Source: Nitrososphaerota archaeon
Lineage (GTDB): Archaea; Thermoproteota; Bathyarchaeia; Bathyarchaeales; Bathycorpusculaceae
Length of the DNA stretch: 22,343 nucleotides
NCBI GenBank assembly: GCA_031282985.1
Contig: JAITCR010000015.1
Span: 1-22,343 of the forward strand
Reading direction: 5' to 3'
Below the pieces are notes generated by a model, which saw only the letters and a list, made by a program, of their open reading frames with translations, was not told the origin of the DNA and ran no database searches. Both the position numbers and the translations under genes were made by a program. Positions 1-7,606 of the stretch are shown in pieces (positions within the stretch are counted from its first letter, which is position 1; every line of letters begins with the position of its first letter).

Positions 1-118
1 TTGATACTTTATCGCTGCCACAGTAGGGGCATTTTATTAGGGTTTTTGATGTCATAAACATTAACTCGCACAATGATAATTATACACCACCCAAACTAAA
101 ATGTTTTATGACACCACC
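1..118 (-). mobile_element. 5' end of an IS1-like insertion sequence, cut by the window edge
   Basis: This stretch reads on the minus strand from an IS1-like terminal end (reverse complement begins GGTGGTGTCATAAAAC, close to the GGTGATG of IS1) into the first codons of an InsA-type protein (ATG at 55, reading MTSKTLIKCPYCGSDKVS before the window ends). CPYC is the first half of the InsA zinc ribbon. Positions 1-118 are a diverged direct copy of 2682-2802, so two related elements lie about 2.7 kb apart in the same orientation. Whether this copy is complete beyond the window cannot be seen. Confidence 0.7.
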
Positions 119-127
119 CTTTTTGTT

Positions 128-285
128 GGTAGTGTCATAAGTTAAATGGTTATGTGGTTCTTTGTCGAAGAGCCAAAAGGAATTGGTTAATTCATCGGCG
201 TTTTTGAGCATAAGATGAGTTTTTGAAATCAAGTACTTTCACTGACCATCAGTCAACACTAATTAAAATAATTCGTGACACCACC
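128..285. mobile_element. MITE-like 158-bp element with IS1-like inverted ends
   Basis: The left end reads GGTAGTGTCATAAGTTAA and the reverse complement of the right end reads GGTGGTGTCACGAATTAT, matching at about 10 of the first 13 bases. Both resemble the terminal ends of the IS1-like fragments at 118 and 2802. There is no coding frame inside. The 9 bases on the left (CTTTTTGTT) and on the right (CTTTTATTA) agree at 6 positions, which could be a worn target-site duplication of the 8-9 bases IS1 elements make. It could also be two facing IS ends left by an internal deletion. Confidence 0.5.
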
Positions 286-373
286 CTTTTATTATTGTAA
301 TTATTATAACTTTGATTGTTTTTCTAATAGTCTACACGTGTTTAAGAAAAAAACGATCCAGACATCGAAAAAA

Positions 374-377
374 GAGG
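374..377 (+). promoter_or_regulatory. Shine-Dalgarno sequence of the broken surface-protein gene
   Basis: GAGG lies 8 bases before the ATG at 386 and fixes that start. An AT-rich TATA-like stretch (ATTATTATAAC, about 299-310) lies further upstream and could be the promoter. Confidence 0.45.
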
Positions 378-385
378 ATTGAATA

Positions 386-1790
386 ATGAAACAGACAAAG
401 ATGTGTATAGTAATTGTGGTATTGTTGTTATTAGTTGGATCAATAGTAGCTACAAGTTGTGTTACGCTTAACAAAGTGAAAGAGGAACAGAAACCGTTCT
501 ATATTGGTGTTACGTATTGTGGTAATTCATTTCAAGAGGCAAAAGAGCTTATTGACAAAGTAAAAGATTATACCAATATTTTTATTGTACCTTATCACGC
601 TTTTCAAGGTACCGATGATATAGATGAAATAGGGGCATATGCGATTGCCTCAAATTTAAAATTTGCGTTTTCTAGCAGTAGTACTGGTGCTATCTACAGT
701 AAATTGTTTGGTGATGCAAAAGAAAAATTGGGTGAGAATTTTGCTGGATTGTATTATCAGGATGAGCTTGGGGGGGAAAATGCTTGATGGCTATGTTGAC
801 TTGGGAAATATAGCTATCCAAAGTGAAATGGGAACTTCACATCCACTTGTTATAAAAGCTGCAGGTGGAGCAATTATCACTAATACTGACCCAATGATTG
901 ACTATACTACACATCATCCTGATGGTGCAATTACTGTTTCAAATGGTAGTACAATTGTTACGTATTATCCTAACAGAACAACCACGTTATTTGAAGTAGA
1001 AAATAACAATTTTTATACAATTGCAAATGGTACAGAATACTTATCACAAATACCCTCATCTTATGATCTGGTTTCAAAACGAAATCCCATTCAAAATTGT
1101 GATGATGCTGCTAAAGCATTTATGAATAAGAATGAGGCATTGCTTGAAAGCATAAATAAAATACAAATAAATCAAAAGGATCTTTTGGTTTTTACAGCTG
1201 ATTATGGTCTTTACTGGTGGGACTACAAAAGCGGCTATGACATGGTGCTTGCGGAGTTAGGCTGGAACAACTCTATAACACAAGAAATAGGATTGGTCAG
1301 GGGGGCGGCGACTCTTCAAAGTAAAAGTTGGGGCACTATACTCACTTGGAAATACACCCAACCACCGTATCTCGCAGACGGAAACGAAATGTTTGAACAA
1401 ATGAAAACCTCCTACGACGCAGGAGCTGAGTATGTGATAATTTTTAACTACTCTGAAGACCCTGCAAACCCTAATACTTTGCAAGAGGAACATTTCCAAG
1501 CTTTGGAACGTTTTTGGAATGATGTAGTCCAAAACCCAAAAATAAAGCACGGTGGCATTAAAGCTGAAGCTGTACTGGTTTTGCCTCAAAACTACGGCTG
1601 GGGCATGCGACACCCAAACGACCACATATGGGGCATATGGCAACCCGACGACATATCACAACAAATATGGAACCAACTACAAAACAAACTAGACAAACAC
1701 GGACTAAAATTGGACATAGTTTTTGAAGACCCAAACTACCCAACCACAGGAAAATACCCCACCACCTACTACTGGAACCAAAAATCCTAA
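386..1790 (+). pseudogene. Secreted or anchored TIM-barrel-like (glycosidase-like) protein, split by a frameshift
   Basis: Two frames together make one protein of about 468 residues. The first (386-787) opens with a hydrophobic signal or anchor segment (residues 7-25) and runs through YIGVTYCGNSFQEAKELIDK to YYQDELGG. It then reaches a run of seven G at 770-776 and stops at TGA 785. Dropping one G joins it directly to the second frame (GGKMLDGYVDLGN...), which stays open to TAA at 1790. The alternating strand-helix pattern, acidic residues in YYQDE and DYGLYWWDY, and the aromatic-rich C-terminal half (YVIIFNY, YGWGMRHPNDHIWGIW) suggest a (beta/alpha)8 barrel like glycoside hydrolases. I recall similar uncharacterised archaeal proteins, but no exact family can be named. 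The defect may be a real mutation, a phase-variable tract or a sequencing error. Confidence 0.6.
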
Positions 1791-1842
1791 TCTCAGACTG
1801 CGCAACAACCCCAACAAAATTCGCCAAGACTACAACATGTAG

Positions 1843-2424
1843 CGGTATACAAATAGATGTGTCTTTTCCCGACAAAACTGGAAAACAAAACAGGACACAT
1901 TAAGTAAACGTAAACTCTATTTTCTTGACGAAATGGGCATGAATGTTGGTATTGTGCCTCTCTATGGTTGGGGCGAAAAATCTGATCGAGCAGCTGATTA
2001 TGTGCTTGATATGCGCTTTAAGCGTGAATCATTGATTGCTACGCTTAGTTTGGAGGGCATTAATGCGCCTATGACATATAAGGGTACGTTAAATGGTGAT
2101 TTGTTTGGGTTTTATGTTGTAAATGTGCTTGCACCTACGCTTAATGAGGGTGATGTGTTGGTTTTGGATAGTTTGTCTGTTCATAAGGTTAAGGGTGTGC
2201 TTAGACCGTTGTGGGATAAGGGGGTGTGGATTGTGTTTTTGCCTGTGTATTCGCCTGATTTGAATCCGATTGAGCTTGTTTGGTCTAAGATGAAGATGAT
2301 GATTCGGAAGTTGCGGACTAGAACTGAAGCGGAGTTACAAGTTGCGTTGACAAAAGCTATCGAGTGGATTACGTCTGATGATATTAAAGGATATTTTAAG
2401 CATTGTGGATATGCATCAATTTAA
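1843..2424 (+). pseudogene. IS630-family transposase, 5'-truncated
   Basis: The frame carries all three catalytic regions of an IS630 DDE transposase: the first Asp in LYFLDEMGM (1915-1938), the second in VLVLDSLSVHK (around 2155-2190), and the final Glu in YSPDLNPIELVWSKMK (around 2248-2295). The usual second-motif DN is DS here. The frame is closed upstream by TAG at 1840, and the roughly 140-residue helix-turn-helix N-terminus is absent, so the copy cannot make an intact enzyme. The longest stretch with an ATG begins at 1933, inside the catalytic core. It lies directly after the broken surface-protein gene. A second, different IS630 copy ends at 22173 on the other strand. Confidence 0.85.
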
Positions 2425-2574
2425 AATCACATTGCTATGTTATGTTTGTAGTGTTATTTTGCACTATTTTAACAAGTTTCTATCAATAGCTGTAGATTGG
2501 ATTGCATGTAAATTCAGTGTAATAGGGGGAAAATGTTTTGTTACATTCAATTTTGAATTAGTCAAGAAATAATT

Positions 2575-2739
2575 CTAGACAGAAAAATGCTGTAGCTCTT
2601 TAAATAATTTTGTCGCAAAGCCTCGTGTGCAGGTTTTGTTGTTGCAGTTGTATACTTGTTTGCCTGCTTTGCTGTGACCATTTTTGGATACTTTATCGCC
2701 ACCACAGTATGGGCATTTTATTAGAGTTTTTGGTGTCAT
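2575..2739 (-). pseudogene. InsA-like zinc-ribbon N-terminus of an IS1-family transposase
   Basis: The 54-residue reading starts at the ATG at 2739, the same position as in the copy at the window's left edge; a TTG at 2757 is possible but unneeded. It contains the InsA zinc ribbon CPYCGGDKVSKNGHSKAGKQ followed by YNCNNKTC. In IS1, InsA has this ribbon followed by a helix-turn-helix and is about 90 residues. Here the frame ends soon after the ribbon, so the DNA-binding helix and the catalytic InsB part are lost. Confidence 0.7.
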
Positions 2740-2802
2740 AAATGTTAACCCGTGCAATAGTAATTACACACAACCCAAACTAAAATGCTTTATGACATCA
2801 CC
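2575..2802 (-). mobile_element. Truncated IS1-like element (5' part)
   Basis: The element starts at 2802 on the minus strand with GGTGATGTCATAAAGC, matching the GGTGATG start of IS1, and runs into an InsA-like reading frame. About 228 bases remain. No InsB/DDE part is visible to the left, where the sequence changes to the region after the IS630 gene. It is a diverged direct repeat of positions 1-118. Confidence 0.65.
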
Positions 2803-2883
2803 GAAATATTTAAGCCAGAAACAGCACGTAGAATATCTTGTTTTGCACTTTTTTATGCTGTTGAAATCTTCGTGCAACATAGA

Positions 2884-2892
2884 GCTTTTATA
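2884..2892 (+). promoter_or_regulatory. TATA-like box of the mrf-sbc operon
   Basis: CTTTTATAA lies about 30-38 bases before the GTG at 2923. With archaeal TATA-to-start spacing (about 26 bases from the box centre), transcription would begin near 2914-2918, giving an almost leaderless mRNA. This agrees with the absence of any Shine-Dalgarno sequence before 2923. Confidence 0.45.
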
Positions 2893-2922
2893 ACAATTGA
2901 CCCATTGTAATTTGACCGATAA

Positions 2923-4182
2923 GTGCCAATAAGTTATGTTTGCAGAAAATGTAAAAAGATTTACTCAAAAACAGAGTACACCCAAAATAGATTCTGCCCT
3001 ACCTGTGGTTCTTTTCTGTTGATGACATTCACTAAAGATCCAATGGATGTACCAGCTGTTCAAAGAGAAAACAACTGTGAAAAAGGGGATAAAGAAAAAT
3101 GGTCTCTGTTTAGAGCGGCTGAAAGTCTGCGAAAAAGAATAGGACAAGCAAAAGAATATCAAGTTATAACTGAAAAAGAAAGCGAACCGCAAAGTTCACC
3201 TGTATTTGAAAACTGGTTGTGGCGTTCTGATTATGATGAAGCCTTAAAGTTTGAAAAACAATTACTCAAACAGTACAAAGGCAAAACTCTTGAAGAGGCA
3301 TTACCAGGCAAGATACTTTCAAACGAACAGGGACAATGCTATAAAATATCAACATCATGCATTACCAAATTAAAAACAGCCAATTATGAAGAAAGCAAAC
3401 AACTCTTGGTATCTGATCTTAAAGTACTTCCCGGTATAGGACCAGTAAGTGAGCAATTACTAAAAAAACAAGGCTACACAACAGTAGAAGACCTAACACG
3501 TCATCCTAAATGGAAAAAACAAGCCTATGACTATATGAAACTGGTTGACACAAAAGAAACTAGCTCAGTCCAGAAATGGCTATGGCAACGCCTTCCAAAA
3601 TCCCATCCCTTATTGCACTATTTAGCAGGATTTTGCCAAGACCAAAACTTTGCAATTGTGGACATTGAAACCTTGGGATTATCAGAGCGACCAATAATTT
3701 TACTAGGCGTAGCTAAACCAACAAAGGATCACATTTGTACAACTCAATTTCTTCTAAGAGACATCCCCGATGAACCAAGCGCCATATGGGCATTAATCAC
3801 TCAACTAGACCCAAACATATCACTAATTACATACAATGGAAAAAGCTTTGACATTCCATACATTAAACAAAGATTAGCCTACTATGGCATAAACGGCTAC
3901 ATAGACAACATAAACTTTGATATCCTACATTTTACAAGACGCGCACTAAAACCCAAACTCACCGACTGCAAATTAGAAACAGTAGAAAAATATCTCGGCA
4001 TAACAAGAGACATCAACATACCAGGTGCTTTAGTTCCTCACTTCTATGACACATATCTGCGAACACAAAATGTAGGACCACTTGTACCAATAGTCGAACA
4101 CAACAGACAAGATTTACTAACCCTTAGCACCCTATTTTCCAAGCTCTACGAGGAATGGACGATTGATAGAGGAATTCATTAA
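2923..4182 (+). CDS. mrfB: YprB/MrfB-type RNase H-fold exonuclease with zinc ribbon and helix-hairpin-helix
   Basis: This 419-residue protein is a DEDDh-type 3'-5' exonuclease of the YprB/MrfB family, the nuclease partner of the YprA/MrfA helicase in mitomycin-damage repair of Bacillus subtilis. Exonuclease motifs are at residues 244-250 (AIVDIET; D247, E249), 301-315 (LITYNGKSFDIPYIK; D310), 331-340 (NFDILHFTRR; D333) and 392-397 (EHNRQD; H393, D397). The N-terminus adds a four-cysteine zinc ribbon (C7, C10, C25, C28), and residues 165-195 form a helix-hairpin-helix (LPGIGPVSEQLL), likely for DNA binding. An in-frame TAA lies directly before the GTG, so no longer start exists; the zinc ribbon begins at residue 6, which supports this start. 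It overlaps the helicase gene by 20 bases, implying a joint complex. The gene symbol is by family resemblance. Confidence 0.85.
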   Translation: MPISYVCRKCKKIYSKTEYTQNRFCPTCGSFLLMTFTKDPMDVPAVQRENNCEKGDKEKWSLFRAAESLRKRIGQAKEYQVITEKESEPQSSPVFENWLWRSDYDEALKFEKQLLKQYKGKTLEEALPGKILSNEQGQCYKISTSCITKLKTANYEESKQLLVSDLKVLPGIGPVSEQLLKKQGYTTVEDLTRHPKWKKQAYDYMKLVDTKETSSVQKWLWQRLPKSHPLLHYLAGFCQDQNFAIVDIETLGLSERPIILLGVAKPTKDHICTTQFLLRDIPDEPSAIWALITQLDPNISLITYNGKSFDIPYIKQRLAYYGINGYIDNINFDILHFTRRALKPKLTDCKLETVEKYLGITRDINIPGALVPHFYDTYLRTQNVGPLVPIVEHNRQDLLTLSTLFSKLYEEWTIDRGIH

Positions 4183-6454
4183 AAACATCAAGCAATCTGG
4201 CTCTTATAAAAGACAAATTGTGCACATAGAAGAACTACCTGCACATAACGCCATCTTTAGCGAGCTTGAAGAACCTCTACCAGAAAACCTGCAAAACATT
4301 TTGATAAACCGAAAAATCCAATTCTACTTACACCAAGCACAAGCAATTAACAAAGCTATATCCGGAAAGAACGTCGTTATAACTACCCCAACAGCTTCAG
4401 GCAAAACCTTAGCCTTCAACATTCCCGTCTTAAATACGCTAACAAGGGATAAAAAAGCAACAGCACTCTACATCTACCCCACCAAAGCATTAACAAATGA
4501 CCAACTAAAAGTCCTAAAAGAATTAGAAAAAGAGAGCAAAATAAAAGCAGACCCTAACATCTACGATGGCGACACACCACAACATCAACGAGCAAATATA
4601 CGAGAAAACTCTCGAATCATCCTCACAAACCCCTATGGTCTACATCAATACCTCCCACGACATGATTTATGGCGTATTTTTCTTCAAAACCTAAAATTCA
4701 TCGTAATAGACGAAGCACACATTTACCGTGGAGTATTTGGCTCAAATGTAGCAATGGTAATAAGACGATTACTAAGAATCTGCAATTATTACCACGCAAA
4801 TCCTCAAATAATTCTCTCTTCAGCAACCATTGCCAATCCGCAAGAACACGCTCAAAAACTCACTGGAAAAGAATTTGAAATAATATCAGACGATGGCTCA
4901 CCAAGAGGAAAAAAATCATTTATTTTTTGGAACCCCCCCTTCATAGGATCAGCCAACACCATCCGACGATCCACTCACCAAGAAACCAAAGACCTCCTAA
5001 CACTTAATGTGCTACAAAAATTACAAACTCTTTGTTTCACAACCTCACGGCAGATGGCTGAACTAATCACCCGATGGACCAAAGAAGACCTTAGAAAGTC
5101 TAAGCAGGATAATGTTGTTACAGCGTATCGTGCAGGTTATTTACCTCAAGAACGCCGTGACATAGAAAACAGACTAAAGAGTAAACAGTTAATTGGTGTA
5201 GTCTCAACTAACGCGTTGGAGCTTGGGATAGATATAGGGTCTCTTGATTCTGTTATTATCTCAGGATACCCTGGAACGGTTATTTCAACTTGGCAACAGG
5301 CAGGACGCGCAGGTAGAAGCAACGCTGATTCTCTTGTTACATTAGTTGCTTTTCAAAATCCTCTTGATCAATATTTTATGAAGCATCCTGTTGATTTTTT
5401 TGGAAGACCACATGAGCAAGCAATTATAAATCTACATAACCTATGCATCACCTTAGGCCACATCATGTGCGCAGCAAGTGAGTTACCAATAAATGATGAG
5501 AGTGATAAACAATTTTTCCCCGAATTACTTACACTAAGCATTCAAGCCTTAGAACAAGAAAAACTAGTCAGAAACACGCCTCGGGGTTGGGTTTACTCAG
5601 GAACGGCAAGAACAGCTGAAATGGTTAATCTGACAAACATTTCCAGTAAAACAGTCACTGTTCTTTGTAATGGAAAACTGCTTGAAACCCTAACTTTAAA
5701 CAAAGCATATGAAGAAGCTCACATTGGAGCAGTTTTACTACATCAAGGTGAAACTTTTATCTGTGAAAGTTTAAACCTCGACCCGCTAATCGCTAATGTA
5801 AAGAAAAAAGATGTTGATTATTATACAGAAGCGCTAAAAGATGTTGAGGTAACGATTGCTAAAACCTATGAAAAAAGCGACAAGGGTATAACGGTGGGGT
5901 TGGGTGAACTGTTAATCACTGAAAGTTACCACACATACCTTACAAAAACAGGTGACACAGTTATCAACAGGACACCGCTTGATTTACCGCCGTTGACTTT
6001 TTCAACTGTAGGCTTATGGTTTATCGTTCCAGGTAACATTAGAGAAGTCATAGACGATCAAGGTCTTGATTTTAATGGCGGTCTTCACGCAGTTGAACAT
6101 GCCATGATCGCAATGTCGCCTATTTTTGCAATGTGTGATCGATGGGATATTGGAGGCTTATCAACATCACTACATCCAGACACAAATGCGTCAACAATTT
6201 TCATCTACGATGGCTTTGAAGGCGGTATTGGCATCTCAGAAACACTGCATTCAAAAATAAAGCAACTATGGGAAAAAACTTTGGAACTCATAAACACGTG
6301 CGAATGTAAAGAAGGATGCCCCTCATGTATATATTCGCCAAAATGTGGTAGTGAAAATGAACCTTTAGACAAAAAAGTGGCTATCATCATACTAAAGGAG
6401 ATGTTAAAATTACATGCTGCTAATTATAGAACAGCAAGAAAGAGGAGAGTGTAA
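4163..6454 (+). CDS. mrfA: YprA/MrfA-type DEAH helicase with DUF1998/zinc-binding C-terminus
   Basis: This 763-residue superfamily 2 helicase has Walker A TPTASGKT (75-82), motif Ia YPTKAL, DEAH (183-186), SAT (220-222), the STNALELGIDIG motif and the arginine-finger motif QQAGRAGR (378-385). After the helicase core comes the region typical of YprA/MrfA: GGLHAVEHAMIAMSP followed by a cysteine cluster (C713, C715, C719, C722, C728), the MZB/DUF1998 zinc site. In Bacillus, MrfA with MrfB removes mitomycin-type DNA lesions independently of UvrABC. The start overlaps the nuclease gene by 20 bases, and sbcD follows after a 3-base gap, so the gene is co-transcribed. Third-codon choice changes near 5090, from C-rich to T-rich, within the gene. 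Confidence 0.9.
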   Translation: MIEEFIKNIKQSGSYKRQIVHIEELPAHNAIFSELEEPLPENLQNILINRKIQFYLHQAQAINKAISGKNVVITTPTASGKTLAFNIPVLNTLTRDKKATALYIYPTKALTNDQLKVLKELEKESKIKADPNIYDGDTPQHQRANIRENSRIILTNPYGLHQYLPRHDLWRIFLQNLKFIVIDEAHIYRGVFGSNVAMVIRRLLRICNYYHANPQIILSSATIANPQEHAQKLTGKEFEIISDDGSPRGKKSFIFWNPPFIGSANTIRRSTHQETKDLLTLNVLQKLQTLCFTTSRQMAELITRWTKEDLRKSKQDNVVTAYRAGYLPQERRDIENRLKSKQLIGVVSTNALELGIDIGSLDSVIISGYPGTVISTWQQAGRAGRSNADSLVTLVAFQNPLDQYFMKHPVDFFGRPHEQAIINLHNLCITLGHIMCAASELPINDESDKQFFPELLTLSIQALEQEKLVRNTPRGWVYSGTARTAEMVNLTNISSKTVTVLCNGKLLETLTLNKAYEEAHIGAVLLHQGETFICESLNLDPLIANVKKKDVDYYTEALKDVEVTIAKTYEKSDKGITVGLGELLITESYHTYLTKTGDTVINRTPLDLPPLTFSTVGLWFIVPGNIREVIDDQGLDFNGGLHAVEHAMIAMSPIFAMCDRWDIGGLSTSLHPDTNASTIFIYDGFEGGIGISETLHSKIKQLWEKTLELINTCECKEGCPSCIYSPKCGSENEPLDKKVAIIILKEMLKLHAANYRTARKRRV

Positions 6455-6457
6455 TCT

Positions 6458-7606
6458 ATGAAGCTCTTACACCTATCTGATCTTCATATTGGTAAAATTG
6501 TGCATGGCTACTCAATGCTTGAGGAGCAAAAAAATGTTTTTCAACAAATAATCAACTATATACAGTCTGAACAAGTTAACGCTGTAGTCATCGCAGGAGA
6601 TATTTATGATCAATCTATACCAAGAAATGAGGCTATACGTGTCTTTGATGATTTTTTAACTGAGCTTGCTCAAAAAAATGTGCCAGTTCTGCTTATTGCA
6701 GGTAATCACGATTCACCCGATCGAATTTCCTACGCAAACCGCCTACTAACTGATAAACAATTGTTTCTCTTAGGTTCATTTAATGGCAGTCTGCAAAAGG
6801 TGACTTTAAAAGATGAGTATGGCGAAGTAAATTTCTGGCTGTTACCCTTCATCAAACCCTTATCCGTACATGATTTTTTTGAAGAACACTCAATTGAAAG
6901 TTACGACGCCGCATTAAACGCGGTAATTAGAACCGCTGACATTGACTATAATACACGTAATGTGCTTGTGTCTCACCAATTTTTCACAAAATCTGGTGTT
7001 GAGCCTATTCGCAGCGAATCAGAGCTAAACCCAGTTGGTGGACTTGACGCAATCAACACAAACTTAATTGAAAAATTTGACTATGTTGCTCTTGGACATT
7101 TACATGGCACACAAAAAGTCGGCGCAGAACACATCTGCTACGCCGGATCACCTCTGAAGTATTCGTTCTCAGAAATCAGACAAACAAAATTTGTTCTACT
7201 TGTAGAAATAAACGAAAAAAACAACAGTGTAACCACAAAAAAACTTGCTTTAACACCTCTTCATGACATGTGTGAAATAAAAGGAAAAATCGAAGAAATA
7301 CTAAGCAAAGAATTCTCCTCACTAATCAACAAAGACAACTACCTACACGTGATTCTTACAAACGAAGAAGAAATCCTTGACCCAATGGAAAAAATCCGTA
7401 GTGTATACCCAAACGTCATGAAATACACACCTGAAAACTCACGAACAAAAAAAGACTCAATAAACACACAACAAAACTCTGAACAAACGAACCTATCATC
7501 ATATGAGCTTTTCAGCGAATTCTTCCTTAACGTATGTGGTTGTACCATGAGTCAAGAACAGGCCAAAATAGTAAAAGAGCTACTGGAGACGGAGGTTGCA
7601 GAATGA
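6458..7606 (+). CDS. sbcD: SbcD / Mre11-type nuclease
   Basis: This 382-residue metallophosphoesterase is the nuclease half of SbcCD (Mre11-Rad50). All metal-site motifs are present: D8 and H10 (SDLH), D48 (GDIYD), N83-H84-D85 (GNHD), H173 (SHQFF), and H214 and H216 (GHLH). The length fits bacterial-type SbcD. The start is supported by GGAG at 6444-6447, ten bases upstream. The C-terminal third (after about residue 270) is variable and charged, as expected for the Rad50-binding and capping region. It shares an ATGA with sbcC, so the two subunits are translationally coupled. Confidence 0.93.
   Translation: MKLLHLSDLHIGKIVHGYSMLEEQKNVFQQIINYIQSEQVNAVVIAGDIYDQSIPRNEAIRVFDDFLTELAQKNVPVLLIAGNHDSPDRISYANRLLTDKQLFLLGSFNGSLQKVTLKDEYGEVNFWLLPFIKPLSVHDFFEEHSIESYDAALNAVIRTADIDYNTRNVLVSHQFFTKSGVEPIRSESELNPVGGLDAINTNLIEKFDYVALGHLHGTQKVGAEHICYAGSPLKYSFSEIRQTKFVLLVEINEKNNSVTTKKLALTPLHDMCEIKGKIEEILSKEFSSLINKDNYLHVILTNEEEILDPMEKIRSVYPNVMKYTPENSRTKKDSINTQQNSEQTNLSSYELFSEFFLNVCGCTMSQEQAKIVKELLETEVAE
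7591..7595 (+). promoter_or_regulatory. Shine-Dalgarno sequence deciding the sbcC start
   Basis: GGAGG lies 7 bases before the ATG at 7603, inside the end of sbcD. It favours this start over in-frame ATG codons further upstream (first at 7534), which would add 23 residues with no homology to SbcC. Confidence 0.8.

Noticed and set aside
770..790. Programmed +1 frameshifting at the G7 run.
   Set aside because: No stimulatory stem or internal ribosome site is evident, and no known family uses it here. A length change of the tract explains the data more simply.
2378..2572. A 64-residue frame following the IS630 gene.
   Set aside because: It overlaps the transposase 3' end in another frame, has no ribosome site and shows no recognisable domain; it is probably the IS630 trailing sequence.
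7534..7602. A longer SbcC starting at 7534.
   Set aside because: The extra 23 residues have no SbcC character, and GGAGG sits correctly for the ATG at 7603, which overlaps the sbcD stop as ATGA.
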